Shown here piece after piece: positions 6,281 through 13,003 of a stretch of 13,003 bases of DNA. The stretch is from Methyloceanibacter sp. (GTDB lineage: Bacteria; Pseudomonadota; Alphaproteobacteria; Rhizobiales; Methyloligellaceae), in the NCBI GenBank assembly GCA_016649675.1, contig JAENXG010000044.1, forward strand, positions 1 to 13,003. The letters are read 5' to 3'. Position numbers and translations under genes: made by a program. Positions within the stretch are counted from its first letter, which is position 1, and each line of letters starts with the position of its first letter. The notes below the pieces were generated by a model. That model made no database searches. It had not been told where the DNA came from and saw only the letters and a list, made by a program, of their open reading frames with translations.

Positions 6281-9010
6281 TCAGAACGGCTTGATCAGGC
6301 GCTCGAGATAATCGAGCTCGATGGCCGGCCGCGCCGGCTCGCCAATCCGCCGGCGAAGTTCGTCGAGAACCTCGCGCGCGCGCTGAATATCGATCTCGTC
6401 AGGGACCTTCACCGACAGGCCGAGGTCGGGCCGGTTGCTGCGATCCGGGCGGCCGAGCGGATCGCGCCCGTTATTGCCGGGGCCTTGGCCGGCTTGCGAC
6501 TCGCTGCCCTGCATCATCTGCTCGGCCATGGACTGCGCACCTTTGCGCAAGCGCTCGAGCGCGAGGCTCTGCGATTGCGTCGCGTTGTCGAGATTACCCT
6601 CGCCGAGTTCCTGCTTGGCCTCCTTCATGGCCTGTTCGGCGCCCTCGAACTCGTCAGGCGGGTTCGCGCCTTCGATGCGGAAGCGGTCGATCAGGCTTTG
6701 CAGCTTGTCGCGGAGCTCCTCCTGGCGGTCGCCGAGCTGGCTGTGCTGGCCAGAGCGCTGGCCGGGGCCGGGAGGCTGCATTCCTTGTTCCATCTGTCCC
6801 GACCCGGGTGGGGCGCCTTGCTTGCCGGACTCGCCCTGTCCCTTCGCGCTGCCCTGCTGCGCCTCTCCCGGCATCTCGAAGAGCGGCGCCATGCTCATGC
6901 CGGGACCGAATTCGAGCGGCTGGCCGGGAGGGCTCACCTCGAACTGCTGGCTCGCGCTGTCGCCCGCTGGATTCTGCTCGCGCTTGGCTTTGAAGGTGTC
7001 GTCGAGCAGCTTCTGCTGCTTCGAGATGACGTCGCTCAGATCCTTCATCATGCGGCTCGCACGCTGCTGCTGCGCGCTTTCGGGGAAGCTGCCGGTCTGC
7101 AGGCGGTCGAGAATGTCCTTGAGCTCAGACAGCATCTGCTGGGCCATGTCCTTGGAGCCTGACTGGGCCAGCTTCTCGATGTTCTTGAGGAGCTTGTCGA
7201 GGTCCTGCTGGGAGACGAGCTGATCGCCGTTCTGCTTGTCCTGCGCCGGCATGTTGCCCTTGTCTTGGGCCTGCGAGGCGAGCGCCTGGAGGTAGCGGGA
7301 GAGCGCGTTGCGCAGCTCGTCGACGAGGCGCTTGATCTCCTCCGGCGAGGCGTTCTCTTTCAGCCCTTGCGCGAGGGCGTCCTGCGCCGTCTTCACCTCT
7401 CGCTCGGCCTCGGGCAAGTCGCCCTCCTCGATGCGCAGCGCCACCGTCCAGAGCTGGTTGACCACGCTTGCGACGCTGGCACGGGAGGCGTCGCTGGCGA
7501 GCCGCCAATAAGCGTCACGCAGCGACAGATAGATGAAACTGTCGTCGATGACCTTCTCGCCGCCCAAGGTCAGCGCCTCGAGCGCGCGGCCGACGCTTTC
7601 GGCCGAGTCCGGCTCGCGCACCAGCCGCTTGCGCTGCTCGACCACCGCCTTGGCGAGAGGCTTGGTGAAGGTGCGCTCGGGCAGTACGAATTCATAGGGC
7701 GTGCTCTCCCCCGACTGTCCCGCCTGGTCGCGGGCGATCAGGGTCATGCGCACCTTGAGCCCGGCCCAAGGATGGGCGGTCAAGTCCTGCGTGGCATGGC
7801 CGTCAGCCCGCTTGGCATGGGCGTGGGGCAATTGTAGCGGCATCACCGGTGGCTCGAGCAGGGGATCGGCTGCGACCTTGGCGCTAGGCTCGGCCGGCAG
7901 CGGGGCAAGGTTTGCCTCTTCGCCTTCGCTGAGCGCGAACTTGGCCTCCGCGCTCGCCACGCCATGATCGTCGTCGGCGCGGAAGACGAGGCGCAAGCCC
8001 CCGCGCGGGGTCGTGGTCGGATTGCCCATCAGGCTGATGGTGGGCGCCTCGTCCTTGATCAGGTCGAACCGCCATTTGGAGACGGTCTGGCCGCCGATCT
8101 TGACATCGGCGCTGACTGGCTGCGTCAACGCCACGTCGAACTCGACCAGTCCTTCGGCACCGCCCTGCTTGGGCTCGACCGTCTTGAGCTCGGACCCGTC
8201 GTCGTTGCTCGTGGTCAGGCTCACCTTCTCGCCTTGGGGCGCATGGGTGCGGACGATCAACTCGCTTCGCTCAGGGACCGATAGGGCGCGGAAGCTCTCC
8301 GCACCCGCTCCCACCGGCTCGCTGCCATCGGCAAGGACGATCGGCGGGATGCCGGTATAGACCGGGGGCGTCACCCAGGCATCGAGTCTCAGAAGCGCGG
8401 CCGTAGCGGAAACGGCGCCAGGCGAGAAGGCCGCGCGCAGGCGGTCCAGGCCATTGCCGCCGGCCGCAAGCAGGGCAGCGACAACGGCCAGCAGGAGCGC
8501 GGCTCTGATCGCATAAGGGTCCTTGCGGTCGGTCCGCGGTGCGGGCCAGGACGGTTTGAGTTTGGCGACGAGCCGGGCGAGCCGCTCGCGGTGAGCCGCC
8601 CACAGCAGCGCCGTCTCTTTTGGCGGCGTGGCGCCGAGGCGATCTTCATAAGATGAAGCAGGCCGGTGCTTGATATTGGCGTTTTGCTCAAGCCGGCGCA
8701 GCGCCTCGGCGCGCGTCGGCAGCGCCAGCCGGATGAGCGGCAGAAGCGAGACGAGAAGCGCAAGCCCGAAGGCGCCGAGCAGGCCGCGATGGACGAGCGG
8801 CGGCAGAAGGCTCCACACGTCCAGGAGCGACACGATGAGGAAGGCGCACGCGACGAGGAAGGGCCAGAGCAACGCCTCCCAGATGCGCTCGCCGAGGAGC
8901 GCCAAGCCGCTGAGACGCACCCGGCGCTCGAGGCGCCGGCCGAGCGCGCTATCCTCTGTCCCCTCTTGGGGCGTGGCTTTGGGTCGAAACACAGATCGCA
9001 TCATCGTCAC
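6281..9010 (-). CDS. TIGR02302/DUF4175 family large membrane protein
   Basis: Protein of about 909 aa matching the alphaproteobacterial TIGR02302 (DUF4175) family, whose function is not established. Three membrane segments near the N-terminus (about 48-68, 76-96, 167-184) lead to a long soluble part that topology places in the periplasm. That part has a beta-rich region (about 205-445, with WVTPPVYTGIPP and a DDDHGVASAEAKF stretch), a helical region rich in Gln, Leu and Lys (about 450-675), Gln/Gly/Pro/Met-rich low-complexity tracts (about 682-760 and 832-862) and a helical C-terminus ending LDYLERLIKPF. The start is either GTG at 9010 or the ATG at 9004, two codons later; neither has a clear ribosome-binding site. 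It is the last gene of the argH-lptM-lysA block, 79 nt after lysA. Confidence 0.87.
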   Translation of the reverse strand: MTMMRSVFRPKATPQEGTEDSALGRRLERRVRLSGLALLGERIWEALLWPFLVACAFLIVSLLDVWSLLPPLVHRGLLGAFGLALLVSLLPLIRLALPTRAEALRRLEQNANIKHRPASSYEDRLGATPPKETALLWAAHRERLARLVAKLKPSWPAPRTDRKDPYAIRAALLLAVVAALLAAGGNGLDRLRAAFSPGAVSATAALLRLDAWVTPPVYTGIPPIVLADGSEPVGAGAESFRALSVPERSELIVRTHAPQGEKVSLTTSNDDGSELKTVEPKQGGAEGLVEFDVALTQPVSADVKIGGQTVSKWRFDLIKDEAPTISLMGNPTTTPRGGLRLVFRADDDHGVASAEAKFALSEGEEANLAPLPAEPSAKVAADPLLEPPVMPLQLPHAHAKRADGHATQDLTAHPWAGLKVRMTLIARDQAGQSGESTPYEFVLPERTFTKPLAKAVVEQRKRLVREPDSAESVGRALEALTLGGEKVIDDSFIYLSLRDAYWRLASDASRASVASVVNQLWTVALRIEEGDLPEAEREVKTAQDALAQGLKENASPEEIKRLVDELRNALSRYLQALASQAQDKGNMPAQDKQNGDQLVSQQDLDKLLKNIEKLAQSGSKDMAQQMLSELKDILDRLQTGSFPESAQQQRASRMMKDLSDVISKQQKLLDDTFKAKREQNPAGDSASQQFEVSPPGQPLEFGPGMSMAPLFEMPGEAQQGSAKGQGESGKQGAPPGSGQMEQGMQPPGPGQRSGQHSQLGDRQEELRDKLQSLIDRFRIEGANPPDEFEGAEQAMKEAKQELGEGNLDNATQSQSLALERLRKGAQSMAEQMMQGSESQAGQGPGNNGRDPLGRPDRSNRPDLGLSVKVPDEIDIQRAREVLDELRRRIGEPARPAIELDYLERLIKPF

Positions 9011-9067
9011 TTTGTAGCACTAGCGGCGGAAGACGGTAACTTGGGTCGAGAAGCGGGCGAAACCGAG

Positions 9068-9090
9068 GCTTCGAGCGCCGCTTTCGAAGC
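9068..9090. repeat. inverted repeat at the lysA 3' end
   Basis: A perfect 7-bp inverted repeat, GCTTCGA (9068-9074) and TCGAAGC (9084-9090), with a 9-nt loop. It touches the lysA stop codon (9092-9090). There is no T-run after it in the lysA direction, so it is not a canonical terminator. It could be a weak hairpin that shields the lysA 3' end or lowers read-through into the TIGR02302 gene. Confidence 0.3.
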
Positions 9091-10373
9091 TAAAGCCAGT
9101 TGGGCAGCCGCTCTTTCGCCAGCATGTCGTCGTAGCTCGGCCGCGGCCGCGTCACGCTGTAACGGTCTCCGGCCACGAGCACCTCGGGGACCAGGAGCCT
9201 GCTGTTATACTCCGACGCAAGCACCGCGCCATAGGCTCCTGCCGTCATCACCGAAATGAGATCGCCGGCGCGAAGCTCGGGAAGCGGCCGCGCAAGCGCA
9301 AGATAATCGCCGGTCTCGCAAACGGGCCCCGCCACGTCGGTAACGATGGTGCGCGTTCCGGGCTCGGGCGCCATCACCGGCAAGATCTCGTGATAGGCCT
9401 CATAGAGGGTGGGACGCATCAGATCGTTCATCGCGGCGTCGACGATGGTGAAGGTCTTCGACGCGCCATGCTTAACGTAGAGGACGCGCGAAACAAGGAT
9501 GCCGGCATTGCCGGCAATCATGCGCCCCGGCTCGAACAGGAGTCGCACGCCTAAGTCCCCCACTTCCTCGGCAACCAGCTTCGCATAGTCGGCGGGAAGG
9601 GGAGGCTCGGGCTGGTCGCTCCGATAGGGGATGCCGAGCCCGCCGCCGAGATTGACGAAGCCAATCGCAAAGCCCTGCGCGCGCAATGTGCCGACCAACT
9701 CATGCAAAAGAGCGAAGGCGTTCCTGAAGGGCGAGAGGTCGGTGATCTGACTGCCGATATGCATATGCACGCCGGTGGCTTCGATGCCGGGCAGCTCGCT
9801 CGCCAGGCCGTAGAGGGAGGGAGCTTCGGCGAAAGGCACGCCGAACTTGTTCTCGGCCTTTCCGGTCGCGATCTTGTGGTGGGTCTTGGCGTCGACATCG
9901 GGGTTGACGCGGAAGGCGATGCGGGCAACCGCCCCGCGCGCGTCTGCCACCTCGCTCAGCGCGCGAAGCTCCGGCTCCGATTCGACGTTGAAGGCGAAGA
10001 TGCCCCGGTCGATGGCAAAGGCCATCTCGGCGCGTGTCTTGCCGACGCCCGAGAACACGATCTTGGCGGGAGGAACATCGACGGCAAGTGCGCGGCGAAG
10101 CTCGCCTTCGGAAACGACGTCCATGCCGGCACCGGCGCGGCCAAGCGTGGCGAGCACGCCGAGACTTGAGTTGGCCTTGACGGAATAGCAGACGAGCGTG
10201 TTGGGGGTGCCTGAGAAGGCGTCGGCGAACACCCGGTAGTGGCGCTCAAGCGTCGCCGTCGAATAGCAATAGAAGGGCGTCCCCACGGCGGCGGCGAGAT
10301 CGGAAAGGTCGACCTCTTCGGCGTGGAGCACATTGGTGTGGGACACGCCGCGCCGGTAGGCGAAATGGTGCAT
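9090..10373 (-). CDS. lysA: diaminopimelate decarboxylase
   Basis: Cytoplasmic PLP enzyme (427 aa) that decarboxylates meso-diaminopimelate to L-lysine, the last step of the DAP pathway; its substrate is also a peptidoglycan precursor. Fold type III motifs are all present: PLP lysine in YSVKAN (Lys66), HIGSQ (205-209), the phosphate-binding GGGLGI (243-248), EPGR (281-284), the active-site Cys-Glu in CETGD (352-356) and Tyr381 in the AGAYG segment. The ATG at 10373 gives MHHFAYRRGV, a normal family start. The 15 nt between the lptM stop and this ATG are pyrimidine-rich and show no Shine-Dalgarno match. It belongs to the argH > lptM > lysA > TIGR02302 block. Confidence 0.95.
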   Translation of the reverse strand: MHHFAYRRGVSHTNVLHAEEVDLSDLAAAVGTPFYCYSTATLERHYRVFADAFSGTPNTLVCYSVKANSSLGVLATLGRAGAGMDVVSEGELRRALAVDVPPAKIVFSGVGKTRAEMAFAIDRGIFAFNVESEPELRALSEVADARGAVARIAFRVNPDVDAKTHHKIATGKAENKFGVPFAEAPSLYGLASELPGIEATGVHMHIGSQITDLSPFRNAFALLHELVGTLRAQGFAIGFVNLGGGLGIPYRSDQPEPPLPADYAKLVAEEVGDLGVRLLFEPGRMIAGNAGILVSRVLYVKHGASKTFTIVDAAMNDLMRPTLYEAYHEILPVMAPEPGTRTIVTDVAGPVCETGDYLALARPLPELRAGDLISVMTAGAYGAVLASEYNSRLLVPEVLVAGDRYSVTRPRPSYDDMLAKERLPNWL

Positions 10374-10388
10374 TGGAGGGAAGGGGGC

Positions 10389-10574
10389 TTATTGGAGCAG
10401 ACGATCGATCCAAAGGCGACGGTCCGGAACTTTCGACATCTTGGTGGACGGGTCGGCATTCGCCTCGGGATAGCTCGCCTTAGGCCGATCGAGAGAGCCC
10501 CGCCGTCCGCAGGCGCTAAGCCCAACAGCCATCACCAGCAAAAGTGCTAAAAGGATGCGCACTGCGCTTCCCAT
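10389..10574 (-). CDS. lptM: LptM-like small lipoprotein
   Basis: A 61-aa lipoprotein with a signal peptide (about 1-21), lipobox LSAC with the modified Cys22, then GRRGSLDRP, similar to the short conserved start of LptM (YifL) proteins. In Escherichia coli, LptM helps assemble the LptDE lipopolysaccharide translocon at the outer membrane; whether this distant, short relative does the same is inference. The residue after Cys is Gly, not Asp, so sorting to the outer membrane is expected. The mature part is only 40 aa and hydrophilic, with a C-terminus PDRRLWIDRLLQ. A start with AGGGG (10586-10582) at 7 nt supports the ATG. It sits between argH and lysA, which is also the typical place of this gene (beside lysA). 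It is too short to be sure of orthology. Confidence 0.78.
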   Translation of the reverse strand: MGSAVRILLALLLVMAVGLSACGRRGSLDRPKASYPEANADPSTKMSKVPDRRLWIDRLLQ

Positions 10575-10622
10575 GGTCGTGCCCCTGATTCTCGAGCCTG
10601 TTCGCGGCCCTTACCCATCCTT

Positions 10623-12020
10623 TTATCGCGACAGGGCCTGCTTCTCCAAACGCTTTATCCACCTTCTTGCCTCCCGCCGCACATTTGCAGGCGCCGTACC
10701 CCCATAGCTTGTCCGGCTTTTGACCGAGCCTGCGACATCGAGGGCAGCATAAGCGTCCGGGGTTATGCGCTTTTCCACCGACTGGAAATCGGCCAAAGGC
10801 AGCTTTTTCAGCTCGCAGCCCTTGGCCTCAGCCAAAGCCACGATTTTGCCGGTCACATGGTGGGCGTCCCGGAAGGGGAGGCCGAGATTGAGCACGAGCC
10901 AATCGGCAAGGTCGGTGGCCGTCGAATGCCCGCTGGCGGCCGCCCGCTTCATGGCGCTGAGGTCCGGCTCGAGGTCGGCGACCATGCCGGTCATGGCGGC
11001 AAGCCCAAGCTTCAGCGCATCCAGGGCATCGAAGACGGGCTCCTTGTCCTCCTGCATGTCCTTGGCATAGGCCAGCGGGAGTCCCTTCATCACCATCAGA
11101 AGTGCCTGGAAGGCACCGGCGATTCGCCCGGTCTTGGCGCGGACGAGCTCGGCGGCATCGGGGTTCCGCTTCTGCGGCATGATCGAGGAACCGGTGGTGA
11201 ACTTGTCGGAGAGCCGCGCCAGGCCGAATTGCGGCGAGGTCCAGATCACGATCTCCTCGGCGAGCCGAGACAGATGCATGGCGGCGATGGCGGACGCCGC
11301 CAGGATCTCGAGCGCAAAGTCGCGGTCCGAGACGGCGTCGAGCGAATTGGCCGATGGCCGCGCAAAGCCGAGCGCCTTCGCCGTCATGTCGCGGTCGATC
11401 GGGAAGCTCGTGCCGGCCAGCGCGGCCGCGCCCAAGGGGCACTCAGACAGTCTCTTGCTGGCGTCGGCGAAGCGGCCCCGGTCGCGGGCGAGCATCTCGA
11501 CATAAGCAAGGCAATGGTGGCCGAAGGTGATGGGCTGGGCGGTCTGCAGATGCGTGTAGCCCGGCATGACGGCGGCCGCGTGCTGCAGCGCCTTCTCGGC
11601 GAGCGCCAGCTGAAGCGCGCTGAGCGCGCCGTCGATGGCTTCGATCTCGTCCCTTAAGTAAAGCCGGAAGTCGGTCGCCACCTGGTCGTTGCGCGACCGC
11701 GCCGTGTGCAGCTTGCCGGCCACCGGGCCGATCAGCTCGCGTAAGCGGCTCTCGATATTCAGGTGGATGTCCTCGAGCGCGCGGGAGAAGACGAACGTGC
11801 CGCCCTCGATCTCGGCCCGGACCTGATCGAGACCGCGCGCGATCTGATCGGCTTCCTTGGCCTTGATGATGCCGGTCGCCGCGAGCATGGCGACATGCGC
11901 CTTTGAGGCTAAAATGTCGTGCCGCCACAGCCGCTTGTCGAAGTCGATGGAGGCGTTTATCTCCTCCATGACCTCGGCTGGACTTGCGGCGAAGCGGCCA
12001 CCCCACATGGTGTTGGTCAT
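10623..12020 (-). CDS. argH: argininosuccinate lyase
   Basis: Cytoplasmic enzyme (465 aa, normal length) that splits argininosuccinate into arginine and fumarate, the last step of arginine synthesis. It belongs to the fumarase/aspartase superfamily. Visible motifs: HTARSRNDQVATD (105-117), GYTHLQTAQPI (154-164) with the general catalytic His157, and the superfamily signature GSSIMPQKRNPD (277-288), which carries the catalytic Ser. The start ATG at 12020 gives MTNTMWGGRF, the usual family start. Only a weak AGG lies about 9 nt upstream. It is first in the minus-strand block. The tlpA start is 23 bp away in the other direction, so its promoter must lie inside tlpA. Confidence 0.96.
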   Translation of the reverse strand: MTNTMWGGRFAASPAEVMEEINASIDFDKRLWRHDILASKAHVAMLAATGIIKAKEADQIARGLDQVRAEIEGGTFVFSRALEDIHLNIESRLRELIGPVAGKLHTARSRNDQVATDFRLYLRDEIEAIDGALSALQLALAEKALQHAAAVMPGYTHLQTAQPITFGHHCLAYVEMLARDRGRFADASKRLSECPLGAAALAGTSFPIDRDMTAKALGFARPSANSLDAVSDRDFALEILAASAIAAMHLSRLAEEIVIWTSPQFGLARLSDKFTTGSSIMPQKRNPDAAELVRAKTGRIAGAFQALLMVMKGLPLAYAKDMQEDKEPVFDALDALKLGLAAMTGMVADLEPDLSAMKRAAASGHSTATDLADWLVLNLGLPFRDAHHVTGKIVALAEAKGCELKKLPLADFQSVEKRITPDAYAALDVAGSVKSRTSYGGTAPANVRREARRWIKRLEKQALSR

Positions 12021-12043
12021 GAGCTTAAGCCTGGGCAGGGGCG

Positions 12044-12739
12044 ATGAGCGAGGAAGACTTGAGCAAAGCTAAGCAACGCCAACGCGCCGCGTCGCCGGCC
12101 ATCTATCTCGTCGCTGCCGTACTGGCGGCGATTGCCGGGTTCGGCACGGTATATGTGAGTTTCGCCCCTTCTGACAATGGGCCAGAGCCCAGCGGCGATG
12201 AAGGAAGCGGCGAAGGGAAGGGCAGTGCGCAAGTCTCAACCGGCCCGCTCGCCGGCCTCAACAAGGGGGCCATGGCGGCGCTGCTGGTGCGGCCGAAGCC
12301 GCTCGATCTGCCGGAATTGGCCTTCGCTGACGCCAACGGGGCGAGCAAGTCGCTGGCGGATTGGCGCGGCAAGGTCGTGCTACTCAATATCTGGGCCACG
12401 TGGTGCGTGCCGTGCCGCGATGAGATGCCGGCGATCGATAAGCTAGAGACCAAGCTCGGGGGTAAGGACTTCGAGGTGGTGGCGGTGAATATCGACAAAG
12501 GCGGACCCGAGAGGCCCGCGTCCTTTTTGAAGGAAGTAGGTGCCACGCATTTGGCGCTTTACATCGATCCCACGGGTAAGCTGTTCAGCAAGGTCAAGAC
12601 GGTGGGCATGCCGACGACGCTCGTGATCGACCGCAACGGCAAGGAGATCGGCCGCCTGATCGGCCCTGCCGATTGGGCCTCGCCCGAAGCCTTGGCGCTG
12701 ATCGAGGCCGCAATCACCGCGCCAGCCACCGGCTCCTAG
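12044..12739 (+). CDS. tlpA: membrane-anchored thioredoxin-like protein TlpA
   Basis: Periplasmic thiol-disulfide reductase (231 aa) tethered by an N-terminal membrane helix (about 19-40). A Gly/Ser/Glu-rich linker (43-66) leads to a thioredoxin-fold domain with active site WCVPC (CXXC at 121-124), the strand VVLLNIWATW before it and the cis-Pro of VGMPTT (Pro190). In Bradyrhizobium, TlpA reduces the copper chaperone ScoI and the CoxB subunit during cytochrome aa3 assembly; a similar job here is inference, since no cox gene is visible. The ATG at 12044 gives MSEEDLSKAKQRQ. The upstream GCAGG is close (4 nt) to the ATG. It is divergent from argH with 23 bp between starts, and ends 8 bp before the next convergent gene. 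Confidence 0.93.
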   Translation: MSEEDLSKAKQRQRAASPAIYLVAAVLAAIAGFGTVYVSFAPSDNGPEPSGDEGSGEGKGSAQVSTGPLAGLNKGAMAALLVRPKPLDLPELAFADANGASKSLADWRGKVVLLNIWATWCVPCRDEMPAIDKLETKLGGKDFEVVAVNIDKGGPERPASFLKEVGATHLALYIDPTGKLFSKVKTVGMPTTLVIDRNGKEIGRLIGPADWASPEALALIEAAITAPATGS

Positions 12740-12747
12740 AGCGGGAT

Positions 12748-13003
12748 CTACTTGACCGGGACGACGGCGTCCTTGTCGAGGCGATAGGTGTATTTGCAGG
12801 TCTGGGCGGTCGGCTTGTTGCAAGGGTCGCCGGAGGTGGTCACGTACATCATGGGCTTGCCTCCGCTCTTGGCGAACTTGTAGCTCTTCACGATGTCCTC
12901 GAAGACGACGTCCCAGGCGGTGTCCCCGTCCCAAAAATAGATCTGCAGCGTGCAGCCGATGCTGCTGCAGAGCGGATTGGTGCCGCCTTCGCATTTGAGC
13001 TTC
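12748..13003 (-). CDS. cysteine-containing protein of unknown function, 3' part
   Basis: An open minus-strand frame runs from the window edge (first full codon at 13002) to a TAG at 12750-12748, giving 84 residues with no internal stop. The start lies beyond the window. The visible part starts LKCEGGTNPLCSSIGCTLQ and ends YRLDKDAVVPVK, with five cysteines (visible positions 4, 12, 17, 61 and 69) placed like disulfide partners. It is rich in Tyr, Lys and Asp and has no hydrophobic helix in the visible part. I do not recognise the family. The cysteine pattern and TLQIYFWDGDTAW-like beta strands suggest a small periplasmic or secreted beta protein. It converges on tlpA with 8 bp between the stops. 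Confidence 0.65.
   Translation of the reverse strand, partial: KLKCEGGTNPLCSSIGCTLQIYFWDGDTAWDVVFEDIVKSYKFAKSGGKPMMYVTTSGDPCNKPTAQTCKYTYRLDKDAVVPVK

Noticed and set aside
6435..7223. Plus-strand open frames of 225-262 codons opposite the TIGR02302 gene
   Set aside because: They are Leu/Arg/Ser-rich shadows of the Gln/Gly-rich region, without motifs or ribosome-binding sites.
10857..11657. A 266-codon plus-strand open frame opposite argH
   Set aside because: argH on the minus strand is complete, with all family motifs. The antisense frame has Gly/Arg/His-rich composition only.
12443..12994. A 183-codon minus-strand open frame opposite the tlpA end and the right edge
   Set aside because: It is in a different frame from the edge gene reported here and is Arg/His/Gln-rich. 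The reported frame ends 8 bp after tlpA and shows a protein-like cysteine pattern.
1..13003. A mobile element, defence island, CRISPR array or other transferred system
   Set aside because: No transposase, integrase, long terminal repeats, spaced direct repeats, tRNA or attachment-like duplication was seen, and all recognised genes are core housekeeping genes.

Overview
The window is a dense, GC-rich stretch of ordinary bacterial core chromosome. The gene set points to an alphaproteobacterium, most likely of the order Hyphomicrobiales (Rhizobiales). The evidence is a PhaR-type PHA regulator, an alphaproteobacterial TIGR02302/DUF4175 membrane protein beside lysA, a short LptM-like lipoprotein between argH and lysA, a membrane-anchored TlpA divergent from argH, and an MJ0042 zinc-ribbon protein divergent from ftsEX. 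I cannot name the genus. I see no mobile element, CRISPR array, tRNA or rRNA.

Left part (1-4282): the 3' part of phaR on the + strand meets a minus-strand block that reads ftsE > ftsX > ydcF-like > plsC-like > a 157-codon gene of unknown function. This is a cell-envelope block: FtsEX couples division to wall hydrolysis, the YdcF/ElyC-type protein is a membrane-anchored DUF218 protein, and PlsC is an acyltransferase of phospholipid synthesis. ftsE and ftsX overlap by 4 nt. All five genes appear to use GTG or TTG starts. A sigma70-like promoter candidate lies upstream of ftsE.

Middle (4418-6274, + strand): a zinc-ribbon membrane protein, a purine phosphoribosyltransferase (hpt), and a 62-aa two-helix membrane protein whose ATG overlaps the hpt stop. 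The first of these carries a degenerate 15-bp tandem repeat that encodes pentapeptides.

Right part (6281-12020, minus strand): argH > lptM-like > lysA > TIGR02302 protein, with gaps of 48, 15 and 79 nt, probably one transcript. It joins the last step of arginine synthesis and the last step of lysine synthesis to two envelope proteins. tlpA (+) starts 23 bp from the argH start. At the right edge is the 3' part of a cysteine-containing protein of unknown function on the minus strand.

Genes are packed tightly. The longest non-coding stretch is the 135 bp between ftsE and the zinc-ribbon gene, and three convergent pairs meet within 6-24 bp without a recognisable terminator. I found no convincing undescribed system. 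The observations listed are modest: start-codon use, the pentad repeat, the argH/tlpA promoter problem, and several conserved genes of unknown function.
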